From Aralia elata (taxonomy: Eukaryota; Streptophyta; Magnoliopsida; Apiales; Araliaceae), in the NCBI GenBank assembly GCA_034770075.1, contig CM068379.1, forward strand, positions 22,753,506-22,817,505: a stretch of DNA of 64,000 nt. The letters are read 5' to 3'. Of the stretch, positions 22,304 to 31,922 are shown piece after piece. The position numbers and the translations under genes were made by a program. Within the stretch, counting starts at the first letter, position 1; each line of letters starts with the position of its first letter. The notes below the pieces were generated by a model. That model did not search any database. It worked only from the letters and a program-made list of their open reading frames with translations, and was not told where the DNA came from.

Positions 22304-22609
22304 ATGGATCCCGACGCTCCTAGTAGTTCTTCTGCGTCTCGAACCTCGGGTGTTCGCCGTCGTAGGGCTGCACCTGCCCCTGCTCTTCCTCGGACCCGTC
22401 AGGCTCGTCGCTTGGCGGAGGCTGTCATCCGTCCCGATCACCCGGACGTTGAGGAGGCTGTTCTTCCGGAGGTTGCGGCAGCGGGGCCATCCTCCAGCAC
22501 ACCGGCCCCATCTCCTCACCGCGCTCTTTCTGGCGCCCCTGTGCAGATACCCGATCTTTTGGGTCGGGATCTCAGTCGTCACCCCTCGGCATCTCTTGTA
22601 GCTAATGAG

Positions 22610-22691
22610 GTATATTCAATTCTATTCTCATTTCATTTTTAATTTCTCAATTCCCGTTCTACCTAGACTGACCCATTGGTGATGGCCACAG
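22610..22691 (+). other. intron 1 of the antisense PMD gene (82 nt)
   Basis: Donor GAG|GTATATTC, acceptor GGCCACAG|GTGCCG, AT-rich inside. Removal joins ...VANE to VPEF in phase 0 and moves from frame 2 to frame 0, where the PMD continues. Without splicing, exon 1 meets a stop 11 codons later. Confidence 0.75.
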
Positions 22692-23348
22692 GTGCCGGAG
22701 TTTACTCAGCCGAGGGGCAACTGGTTCAACATCTACTCCCTCTATACAGCTCTGCACAGCGATTACCGGGCGGTGGTGGATTCCTAGGGCTTTCGTCATT
22801 TCTTCACCATAATTACCCGCCAGTGTCCCTGGGGTTACATGAGGGCCTTATCCGAGCGCTGGTTCCACCAAACGCGGTCTCTTCATCTTCTTGACTGCGA
22901 GGTTGTGCTGACCCCCTGGGATTGGAGGTACATCACGGGCATAGAGTTTACCGGGTCCCGTGTCCCTCTGGATCTTGACATTACTCCAGCGGAGGTCCGG
23001 GCTTTATTGGGCTTCGCTGCTGAGGACCGGGTCTTTAAGGCCCGTAGTATTCGATCTGGTGCTTTGGCTGTCGATGCTGTCGGGGGTATATACGCACTGC
23101 CTACTCCAGCGGACCAGGGCACTCGTGACATTCTGCTACGACGCTTGTTCCTGACCATCATGAGGGGTTGTTTCCTAGGGAACAACTCCTCTACCATTCA
23201 TTTCAGCGTTGTAGGAGCTGTCAGAGACGTTGACCGGATCGGTGACTACGATTGGGGGTCGTTCACCTTTGCTTATTTCCTCCACGGTCTGCGTCTACGT
23301 TCGGAGGGACAGACAGATGCTTGGCTCGGATTCTATCATTTTTTGCTG

Positions 23349-23448
23349 GTGAGGCTTCTCTTCCTCTCTTCTTACTGGACTTTCCTTCATTTATTTCTCT
23401 TTTCTGTATTTGTCGGTTACTCATACTTTTCACTGTTTCTGTTCTCAG
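23349..23448 (+). other. intron 2 of the antisense PMD gene (100 nt)
   Basis: Donor CTG|GTGAGGCTTC, acceptor TTTCTGTTCTCAG|TTCTGG with a long pyrimidine tract. Removal joins FYHFLL to FWAYERLPC in phase 0, restoring the continuous PMD motif. Introns at or near this point are plausible for the family, but that was not checked. Confidence 0.8.
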
Positions 23449-24254
23449 TTCTGGGCCTATGAGCGTCTTCCATGCCTAAGGCCCGTCACTACCCTCGGTT
23501 TGGATACCTATCCCCGGGGTCAGCGATGGCATCACAGCACTCTGGAGGAGGTCCCGGTGTCGGCAGCTTTGCACATTGTCGTATTCACCTGGAGTTGATC
23601 ACGGCTGCTGATGTCGTCTGGGTTCCCTACCTCTCCGAGCATCTGACTGTGGGGTTTGATGATGGGCATCCTTCTGGCCCGGAGTTCGAGCTTTCCACCC
23701 GTCGCCTCACTTTGCAGAGTGTTGGAGGATGGGTGATGTACCTGGGGGAGCGCGCATTCAGATGCGTTACTGGAGAGATCCGCATCCCGCATTCCCTTCC
23801 TTTCACTACCTCCTGGCCGCTGGATTCTCAGCCTTCGGAGATCATGCTCGCAGGGGAGGACGGTCGGATGCTTTCTACGGGTCCCAGTACGAGTGGTGCT
23901 TTCCGTACCTGGCGGGTGCCCCGTACTATCGGTCCTCAGACCCGGGCCACATTCTTCCTCGGGGATATGGTCCCCGACTCGGTGATGATGACTGACTGGG
24001 CGGCCTGCGTTCGGAGCCCCACCCATGCTGAGCAGATCGCCACTTTGACCCGTCAGGTAGACCAGATGTCTCTATATCTTCGGGTGTTGGGCCGGACTCT
24101 AGAGGACGCTTATGCCTACGATCCTGACAGTGCGGGTTATGGTGCAGGCCCGAGCTCATCTGATGCCACAGCGCAGCCATACATTCCTGACATGAATTTG
24201 GTCCTTCGACTTCGACGACCCCAGGGGATCAGTTCGAGGATCCCACTTTCATAG

Positions 24255-24450
24255 ATGACATTGACTTTATTTAGATCAGGATAGGATAAGGCTTTTGTAC
24301 CTGCACCTATTTAGACTTCTTTTCCATTTTATGCACTATGTACTGAACTCATTTATTTATTTATGCACAGTTTGTTATCTTTATGAAATTTACTTGTTTT
24401 ATTATTATTTGTACGATGCATGCTTTTTATTTATGGATAGAGAATGACCC
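24255..24450 (+). other. gap between the two antisense genes
   Basis: AT-rich, no coding region. TTTTTCCACAG at 24473-24483, directly before an ATG at 24484, looks like a splice acceptor, so the second gene may have a leader intron here or may be spliced from the first. Confidence 0.4.
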
Positions 24451-26052
24451 ATGTACAGTCTTTTTGATACTATTTTTCCACAGATGTCGTCCTCAGATGC
24501 CGTGGTACGTTTAGATTCCATTCCTCCCACAGGGTTGGTTGGCAGTCTCCTCCGCTGGTTGGACACTTTATTGCCGGCCGACAGGGTTATCGCAGATGGT
24601 CTTTTGGGCCATTCTTGGTCCTTATTAACCTTTCAGGTGCCAGCGGGCTTTGTGGATGGTATTCTGAGCTATTGGGCCCCTACTCGTCAAGTGTTCAGGT
24701 TAGGGACAGTAGAGCTGACCCCCACCCTCAAGGAGTATGCTCGCTTCACCGGCTTGCCTTTGGATGGCCCCTGCGCTAGGGTTATAGTTGGTTCCATGCA
24801 CCGTCAATTCTTGACTTTCACCGGTTTGCGGAGGGCTGTCTTGTTACCGGTGATCACATCAGACCATATGGTTCCCCTTCAGTTCTTGATTGACCGATTT
24901 GGCTCACCCAACAGTTTTTTGTCTTTTCTTCGGTGATTTTTTTGTGTCCGAGGAGCGCTGGGGTGCCTTGAGAGTGGACGTTCTGATGGCCTGTGTCGTC
25001 TCAGTTTTGTACTTGCCCGCGGGACCCGATTAGTTGGACATGCGGGTTGTCGCGGCCGTTCGAGCCCTTCAGGAGGATCACACCATTCTTCCCATGATAT
25101 TGGCGGATACCTACATGTCCGCCTCATATTGCCAGTCTTTCTGAGGTAGAGTATTCAGAGGGAGCTCGACTTTGTTATACGTGTGGTTCATGAGTCATCT
25201 CAGTCCCATCGGCCATTTCCGTCGCCAAGGGTTTTGCTTCAGCCATAACATAGCCACGCAGTTTTCGTTTCGTCCCGTGAGCTGTACTGATGTGGCCTCC
25301 TGGACATCATTTTTATCGGTCATTGACGACCCCCCTTTCATCTACTGGTCTATTCGGGTTATTGCTCCTTTATGAGCTTCTTGACTCACGTGCCCGACCT
25401 GGACTTCATTCCCATTGCCGGCTTGAGGGGCGTTACGACTTATCATCCCTTGGCGGTTACAGGGCAGTTTGATCAGACACAGGATTTTCACCCTTTCACG
25501 GGTGCAGCCGCCTATCGATTCCTTATATCATCCCAGACAGAGAGGGACCTACTGCGGGTATACGATCTTTGGTCTCGCCGGATCTTCGCCGAATATAGTG
25601 AGAGCTGCCACATCCAGACATTTGCTTACGTACAGTGGTTGCGCGGGGACTCGGATCCGGTTGGTTTGAGTCAGACTGGGGCCTTTGATGACTCTGGATT
25701 GATTTTCCCAGATGATACCGCAGATCATTCCATCTCAGCCGATTCTGCCCCAAGTCGGGTTACTGAGGATACCCGACTCCGCCTGGCCTTGATTACTACT
25801 GAAGCCGAGAGGGATGCCGCTCTTGCCGAGAGAGATGATGCCATTCTGGCTAGAGACGCTGCCATTGCTGACAGAGATGCCATTGTATTTCAGACCAGGG
25901 CAGTTATAGATGCTCATTCTGGGACTGTCAGCCGAGCCACGACTTTACTGGATCGCATTGACATGATGGGGCAGCAGATTACAGGGGATGCTGATGCTTC
26001 AGATCTATCCACGACTTTATCCATCCTGCTTCAATTAGTTTCAGATTTGTAG
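24451..26052 (+). pseudogene. antisense DUF7745-like protein gene with C-terminal coiled coil, broken
   Basis: Start either 24451 or, more likely, the ATG at 24484 (MSSSDAVVRLDS). First block (to 24936): WSLLTFQVPAGFVDGILSYW, FRLGTVELTPTLKEYARFTG, the fold shared by PMD-like and DUF7745 proteins. After a frame change at about 24925 (T run) the frame continues with SEERWGALRVDVLMACVVSV, ILADTYMSASY, and from 25372 PDLDFIPIAGLRGVTTYHPL, VTGQFDQTQDF and FAYVQWLRGDSD, which match the DUF7745 pattern. The tail (about 25780-26050) is a coiled coil with the repeat DAALAERDDAILARDAAIAD. Stops at 25030 (TAG) and about 25141 (TGA), plus a frame change near 25370, break it. Function unknown. It ends 0.5 kb from the integrase end of gag-pol and converges on it. 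Confidence 0.72.
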
Positions 26053-26113
26053 ATCGTTTTATTTCCTGCATAGACTATGTTAGTTTCATCGGTTATTGAA
26101 AGAGAAATCTTGT

Positions 26114-26119
26114 AATAAA
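26114..26119 (+). promoter_or_regulatory. possible polyadenylation signal of the antisense genes
   Basis: AATAAA about 60 bp after the end of the DUF7745-like gene on the same strand. Suggestive only. Confidence 0.4.
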
Positions 26120-26545
26120 ATGACTTATATATATAGACATGCATTTTAAATTTAGTCATTTTCCCTTTTTGTCGTATCATTGCCTTTCATTGGATCCTCA
26201 TTTTATCCAGTTGACCACGATTTTGACATTTCGCCTTCTTTCTCTTCTCAAGTCTTGATGGAGATCTGACAGATATTGTCGTACCCCTGTCGATTTCATC
26301 GTATTGGGTCTTAGATCTTTGGTCAATTGTTTGGTTGGAATCAGGGTTATGTCATTTGGGATGAAGCTGGTTTCGGGAAGGTCTAGGAAGGTTTTATCTG
26401 GCTGTTGGAAATTGGTTTTGTTTAGGGAAAAGATTATATTTTTAATGGATCGGACCGCGCCATGATGGCTGCCTACGTACCCCCACAAGTTGGGAGATCA
26501 GGTCCTACGTAGTTCGTTTTTCAAAGAAAAAGGAGAACTGATGAT
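26120..26545. other. region between convergent genes, with a CCTACGTA/TACGTAG stem
   Basis: No gene recognised. At 26470-26516 the sequence GCTGCCTACGTACCCCC ... GGTCCTACGTAGTTC can pair through TACGTA blocks flanking a 30-nt loop. It lies just after the integrase stop on the minus strand. Confidence 0.5.
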
Positions 26546-27342
26546 TCAAGCATAGAACCGCTTTACTGAGTCGGAATTGAGGGGTTGTGGAAATACCTCA
26601 CCATCCATTTCTTGCAACATGAGGGCTCCTCCAGATAGCACTTTCTTAATCACGAATGGTCCTTCCCAGTTCGGGGCGAACTTCCCCTTGGCTTCGTCTT
26701 GACAAGGCATGACTCTTTTTAGCACCAAATCATTTTCCTTGAACCTCCGGGGTCTTATCCTTTTGTCGTATGATCGGGAGATCCTTTGTTGATATAACTG
26801 ACCATGCCAAACAGCAGCCACCCTTCTTTCATCAATTAGGGCCAATTGGTCGTATCGACTTTGCATCCAATCCTCCTCGCTTATCTAAGCATTGATCATT
26901 ATTCTGAGGGACGCCATCTCAACCTCAATTGGCAGAACGGCCTCCATTCCATACACCAAAGCGTAAGGGGTTGCCCCTGTAGAAGTACGCGTTGACGTTC
27001 GTATGCCAGCAGGGTGAGGGGTAGCAGATCCGGCCATCCCCGATGATTAGCATACATTTTCGCCATGATCTTCTTGATGTTCTTATTTGCAGCCTCCACT
27101 GCCCCATTCATCTTAGGACGGTAAATGACGGAGTTGAGGTGTTTGATCTTAAACTGGTCGTACAATCCCTTCATGAGGGCGTTGTTTAAATTCTTGGCAT
27201 TGTCGGAGACCAAAACCTCAGGTTGCCCGTATCGACAAATAACATTATTCTTGATGAAACCGACGATGACCTCCTGAGTTACTTTGGGGAAAGAAGCTGC
27301 TTCTACCCATTTGGTGAAGTAATCGATCATGACGAAAATGAA
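26546..27342 (-). pseudogene. pol: Tat integrase core and C-terminus, broken
   Basis: On the minus strand from 27342: VMIDYFTKWVEAASFP, then VSDNAKNLN with the second catalytic Asp, and MNGAVEAANKNIKKI with the catalytic Glu. A frameshift at about 27000 breaks the LLAY segment, a TAG at 26887-26885 follows (CAG in the sister copy at 52915), and the C-terminal domain is open at 26866-26546 (WHGQLYQQRISRSYDKR, ENDLVLKRV, FAPNWEGPFVIKKVL), ending with TAA. The enzyme would join cDNA to the genome. Unlike the chromoviruses in this window it has no chromodomain. Confidence 0.88.
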
Positions 27343-28270
27343 TCAGTGTCCGTTGCTTGCTTTGGGCTCTATTAGTCCGATTACATCCATTCCCCACATT
27401 AAAAATGACCACGGGAAAGTCATACAATGCAGTTCATTGGGAGGCGTATGGATCACATTACCGTGCACCTGGCATTGGTAACACCGTTTGACATGATCGT
27501 CGCAGTCGGCTTTCAGTGTTAACCAATAATGCCCCGTTCTCAAGATCTTTTTGGCCAGCATCGGCCCACTCATGTGCGGCCCACACACTCCACCATGTAT
27601 TTCGTTCATAATCTTTTGGGCCTGTGTCTCATCTACGCATTGTAACAGTCCCAACCCAACATCCCTCTTGTAGAGTGAATCTCCACTCAAGTAAAATTTC
27701 ATTGCCATCCTTTGAATTCTCATCCTCTCAGTTCGGCTCGCCTGGTTGGGAATGGATCTATCCCTCAAGTACTCCCTTATATCGTGATACCAGGGTTGCT
27801 TTATCAACACCACCTCGTCTGATAATACTGCCACATGTTCCTCATATGCTGGGGCATTCTGTACTGCTATCTCAATCTGTGGAACGTCCCTGTTATTGAT
27901 TACGTGGATTAAGGAAGCCAGAGTTGCCAATGCATCGGCAAAGTCATTCCGTCCCCGGGGAATATGGCGGAAAGCGATATCTTCGAACTCTTGCATCAAC
28001 TGGGTAACACAACGATGGTATGGAAGTAACCGCAGCTCTTTAGTGTTGTACACCCTGATTGCCTGTCTGATTACCAATTCTGAATCCCCGAACACCGCTA
28101 GTCTCTTCACTCCCATGTCGCGGGCAAAGTGGAGTCCCAAGATACATCCCTCGTATTCAGCAGTGTTGTTCGAATTGCTGAATTTCAGCTTAGTGGCCAT
28201 AGGGTATTACTCTCCGGTGATAGAGACCAGGAATGCTCCGGCTCCTGCCCCTCCGACATTCATGGCACTA
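27343..28270 (-). pseudogene. pol: Tat archaeal-type RNase H and integrase zinc domain
   Basis: The second RNase H begins at about 28270 with KLYFDSAMN, is interrupted by TAA at 28209-28207 (CAA in the sister copy) and continues from 28200 with NTAEYEGCILGLHFARDMGV, VFGDSELVIRQ and the HIPRGRNDFADALATLA segment. This domain is the defining mark of the Tat lineage. The integrase zinc region follows (EIHGGVCGPHMSGP ... HVKRCYQCQ) and then WGMDVIG with the first catalytic Asp. The block ends with TGA at 27345-27343, where the sister copy has CGA. Apart from these stops the frame is well preserved. Confidence 0.9.
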
Positions 28271-30019
28271 TCAAAATACAGCTTCCAGAACTGCCCCTCG
28301 TCATCACATTTCGTGTGTGATACCCAAAATATATCTTCGCCCGGTAGAGGAGTTTCTAATGGCTCCATCCCTCCTGACGGGGTTTCTGCCAACTGATCTG
28401 CAATTCCCTGCCCCTTCATGGCTTTCTGAGTTACGTACACCATGTCGAACTGCTGTAAGATTAACTGCCATCTTAACAACCGACAGTTTAGCATGGGCCT
28501 TTCAAAAATATATTTCAGGGGATCCATTCTTGATATCAGGTACGTCGTATGCCCATGGAGGTAGTGTTGTAATCTCCCTGCAGCCCAGGCCAGAGCACAA
28601 CAGGTCTTCTCGATGGGAGTGTAATTCTGTTCACATTGGCTAAATCTCTTACTGAGGTAATAGATGGCCTGCTCTTTACCTGCCTCATTTTTCTATCCCA
28701 GCATACATCCCATCGCGAGGGCATTGACCGATATATACATAAACAGAGGGATCCCGTCCTTCGGGGGTACCAGCACTGGTGCCTCTGTCAGTTGCTTTTT
28801 AATGGTCTGAAATGCCTTCTGACATTGCTCATTCCATTCTTGGGAAGCACCCTTCCTTAACAATTTGAAAATTAGCTCGCATGTAGTCGTCAAGTGGGAT
28901 ATAAAACGGCTGATGAAGTTTATTCTCCCGAGGAATCCTCTTATCTCCTTCTCTGTGTGAGGTGCCGACATATCCACAATAGCCTTAATCTTTGCTGGAT
29001 CCAACTCAATGCCTCGATCACTAACTAGGAATCCCAAGAGCTTACCCGACTGCACTCCGAAAGCACACTTTGCTGGATTGAGTTTCAAATTATACTTTCT
29101 GAGCCGATCGAATAGCTTTTTAAGATGGATTATATGGTCGGATTCTACCCTTGACTTCACGATAATGTCATCCACGTAGACCTCTATCTCTTTATGCATT
29201 ATGTCGTGGAACAGGGCCATCATGGCTCTATGATAAGTAGCCCCCGCGTTTGTGAGACCGAAAGCCAATCGTCTATAGCAGAAGGTGCCACAAGGGGTGA
29301 TGAACGCGGTCTTTTCCCGATCTTCTTCCGCCACCATTATCTGATGATACCCGACAAAGCAATCCACAAAAGAGTACATCTCGTACTGGGCTGTGTTATC
29401 CACCAGGATGTGTATGAAAGGCACCGGAAAGTTATCCTTGAGACTGGCCTTATTTAGATCTCTATAATCTACACATACCCTCACCTTCCCTCTAGGTTTA
29501 GCCACCGGGACTACATTGGACAGCCACTCTGGGTAAGTGGACACCATAATGATTCCCGCCCTGAACTGCTTGATGATCTCTTCCTTCACTTTTAAGGTCC
29601 ATTCCGGTTTCAACTTTCTTAATTTTTGCTTGACAGGCCTGAAACCCTCCTTGATGGGCAATCGGTGTACCACAATGTCGGTGGACAATCCGATCATATC
29701 CTCATGAGACCAGGCAAAGACATCCTCATATTGGTTTAGCAACTCAGTCATTTCAGCCTTTTGGCTGGGGGTAAGGTCCGTCCCTATCTTGAGTTCTTTT
29801 GGCTTGTCCGGGGTTCTGATATCTATGGTGATGGTTTGGTCCAAGTTGGGTTTGGGTTTATCCTCGACCCATCCTTTGATCTCATCAGGCGCGTCGTCGT
29901 AATCTGTCTCGTCTTGCTCAATGCCCATCAAATCGAAATCCAGCTCAATGTCAAAATCATAATCATCATTCAAATTTGAAAGACCGTTTATTAGGCAAGG
30001 ATTACTCAAATTGGTACAC
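28271..30019 (-). pseudogene. pol: Tat reverse transcriptase and RNase H
   Basis: Exon 2 of pol starts at 30019, just after the intron acceptor (CTNLSNPCLINGL). RT motifs: AWSHEDMIGLSTDIVVHRLP, VCVDYRDLNKA, FVDCFVGYHQI, AFGLTNAGATYHRAM, YVDDIIVKS at about 29178-29152 with both catalytic Asp residues, and LGFLVSDRGIELDP. The open frame ends at TAG 28695-28693, which is CAG in the sister copy. RNase H continues with the SRMDPLKYIFE and QKAMKGQGIADQLAE segment down to the archaeal RNase H. The RT itself looks intact over more than 400 codons. Confidence 0.92.
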
Positions 30020-30187
30020 CTGACATGAAACAAAATACTTGTCATATATAAGTTATTTTCCACAACGATCACATTTTCAGATAACATGAAGAAACGACAT
30101 AATTATGCAAAATACAAAACAACAACAAAAATAAACTTCTTCATCCTCCCATCCTCTGGGGTCTACCACCCTGATGTCGGGTTTTAC
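30020..30187 (-). other. 168-nt intron between protease and RT of the Tat element
   Basis: On the minus strand, donor CAAGG|GTAAAAC at 30187 and acceptor TTTCATGTCAG|GTGTACC at 30020. Splicing removes the protease stop and joins ...SKQG to CTNLSNP in frame. The second Tat copy has the same sites with the same 168-nt spacing (49583-49750). An intron at this position is known for Ogre elements, where splicing makes the Gag-Pro/Pol switch. Confidence 0.85.
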
Positions 30188-31920
30188 CCTTGTTTGGATA
30201 TCACTGGTTTCATGGTCCAGTTGTCGATGGTCAGGTCAGATGAAATGCGCTGGATAAAAGGGGGCCTCACGTCGGACACTTCCCCGATGATTACGGCTAT
30301 GTCGCCTGAATCCCTCTTCCTATCCTCTCCAGGAATAATTAGCCCCGCCCAATCGATGATAGGCACACCCTGTCGGGCTTCCGGTGGCGTGACAACATCC
30401 GTCCCCTCTCTATTGCTTGTTAATTGTCCGGGGATATAGCACTTGGTTTCAAACTCTTTCACGACCTCCTGTAGGAAACTTTCCCTCTTGGCCGATTCAT
30501 CCCTTGCGGGGGTTAATTCCTCATTCCCTGACTCAATCACAGGCTCGCTAGTCCCTTGTTCATTGTTGACCTTGGTCACCGGTTTGCCAGCCAGTCGAAT
30601 CGGGGTCACGCCCTGACGGTGTCTTCGTGTTGTGCCCTCATGATATCCCAACCCTGCTTTACCTATCTGATGGGGTAGTTGAATGGGCTCAGTGATTCCT
30701 TGGCTGCTCTTTCCTAACCCCTGTCCAGGCTGGAATTTCATTTTCATCATTTCTTTTGCAATGAAGGTAAGTTCTGGAGAGACCTTAGGTTTCACGGCTG
30801 GGGATCCCAGGCATCTGTAGTGGGGAGTGCTAATTTCCAACGCCTGAAAACTGGCAGGTGCCGCCGACTCGTCCACATTAATCACTGGTAGGGCATTCCT
30901 GGGAGGAGAAGGGTCATCACATTCTAACGAGATCATTACCATATTCCCATCGATGATTAGTTTGATCTGCTGGTGTAGCGTGGAAGGAACTGCCCCGGCC
31001 ATGTGTATCCACGGTCTTCCCAATAACAGGTTATAACTGGCGGCAATGTCTAGGACTTTGAAAGAGATATCAAAAGTGCAAGGTCCGATTTCCACCGGCA
31101 ATTCTATCTCTCCAATTGTGTCCCTCCGGGAACCATCGAAGGCTCGCACCACTACATGACTGGCCCGTAGGCGCTTGGGGTTGATGTTCATCTTCTGCAA
31201 TGTACTGAGGGGACAAATATTCAATGCCGATCCCCCATCAATCAGCACCCCATTCATGACATAACCCGAGGAGATTACCGCAATATGTAGCGGTTTTCGA
31301 TGCCCCCTTCCCTCCTTGGGGATGTCATCATCTGCAAAGGATATTACATCACTCTCCAACAGATGGCCCACCAGATGGCCGAAACCTTCCTCACTAATTT
31401 CCTTGGGCACATATGCCTCCTCCAGGACTTTCGCCAGGGTTTTGCAGTGATCATTGGACGATAACACCAAGTCCATGATTGATGTCAGGGTTGATTCCTC
31501 ATTTAAAATCTGGATCCCTCTTGTTTCCGGGTGATCCATCCTTTTCAAGAATTCTATGGCTTTCTCCTCGGAGATTTCTACATCTTTCTTCTTTTGGCTC
31601 TCAAGGACACGCCCGGGAAGATATAAGGGATTCCCTCTTGTCGTCACAGAAGCACAACTGGCCGCTTCCTCTGACATCCCCCCATAATTCCATGGTACTG
31701 TCCCTAGACTGCTGATAGGGATTTGCGGTCTTGCTGTAAGGATGAGGGGTTTCGGAGCCGCCAACTTGACAGGTCCCTTCGAGGTATTTCTACTTACACC
31801 CATCAACCTAATGGGCGCTCCCCGTGCACTCCCGTGATCATTTATCATGTTGATCATTTCCTCAATTTTCTGCACATAGTTCAACCTTGACGGCCCCTCG
31901 GCTTCACTGGCCTCCGCCAC
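30184..31920 (-). pseudogene. pol: Tat protease region with G-patch-like segment
   Basis: A 578-codon open stretch on the minus strand, fused in the ancestral frame to gag. The retropepsin motif VLIDGGSALNICPLS lies at about 31250-31205. Later LGRPWIHMAGAVPS completes the protease. FQPGQGLGKSSQGI (about 30740-30695) is a G-patch-like motif, a nucleic-acid-binding segment seen next to proteases of some retroelements. The frame ends at TAA 30186-30184, inside the intron, so it is also the natural end of unspliced Gag-Pro. The start at 31920 is not a true start: a length change in a run of G at about 31925 separates it from gag. Confidence 0.88.
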
Positions 31921-31922
31921 AT

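Larger units (their letters stand above)
22304..24254 (+). pseudogene. antisense plant mobile domain (PMD) protein gene, three exons, one stop and one frameshift
   Basis: Read on the plus strand, opposite to gag-pol. Exon 1 (22304-22609) encodes a Ser/Pro/Arg-rich N-terminus (MDPDAPSSSSASR). Exon 2 (22692-23348) carries WFHQTRSLHLLDCEVVLTPW, DWRYITGIEFTGSRVPLDL and later RLFLTIMRG, GDYDWGSFTFAYF, the PMD core. Exon 3 starts at 23449 with FWAYERLPCLRP, the conserved tryptophan motif of PMD, then LITAADVVWVPYL. Both introns have GT-AG ends and join exons in phase 0. Lesions: TAG 22785 in exon 2 and a frame change at about 23560-23590 in exon 3. PMD (PF10536; MAIN/MAIL family) is found in plant transposons and in silencing-related host proteins. 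Its role here is unknown. It lies between the 70-bp array and a second antisense gene. Confidence 0.82.

Noticed and set aside
22226..22582. 118-codon minus-strand frame opposite PMD exon 1
   Set aside because: Arg/Thr-rich shadow of a GC-rich exon. It does not continue and has no motif.
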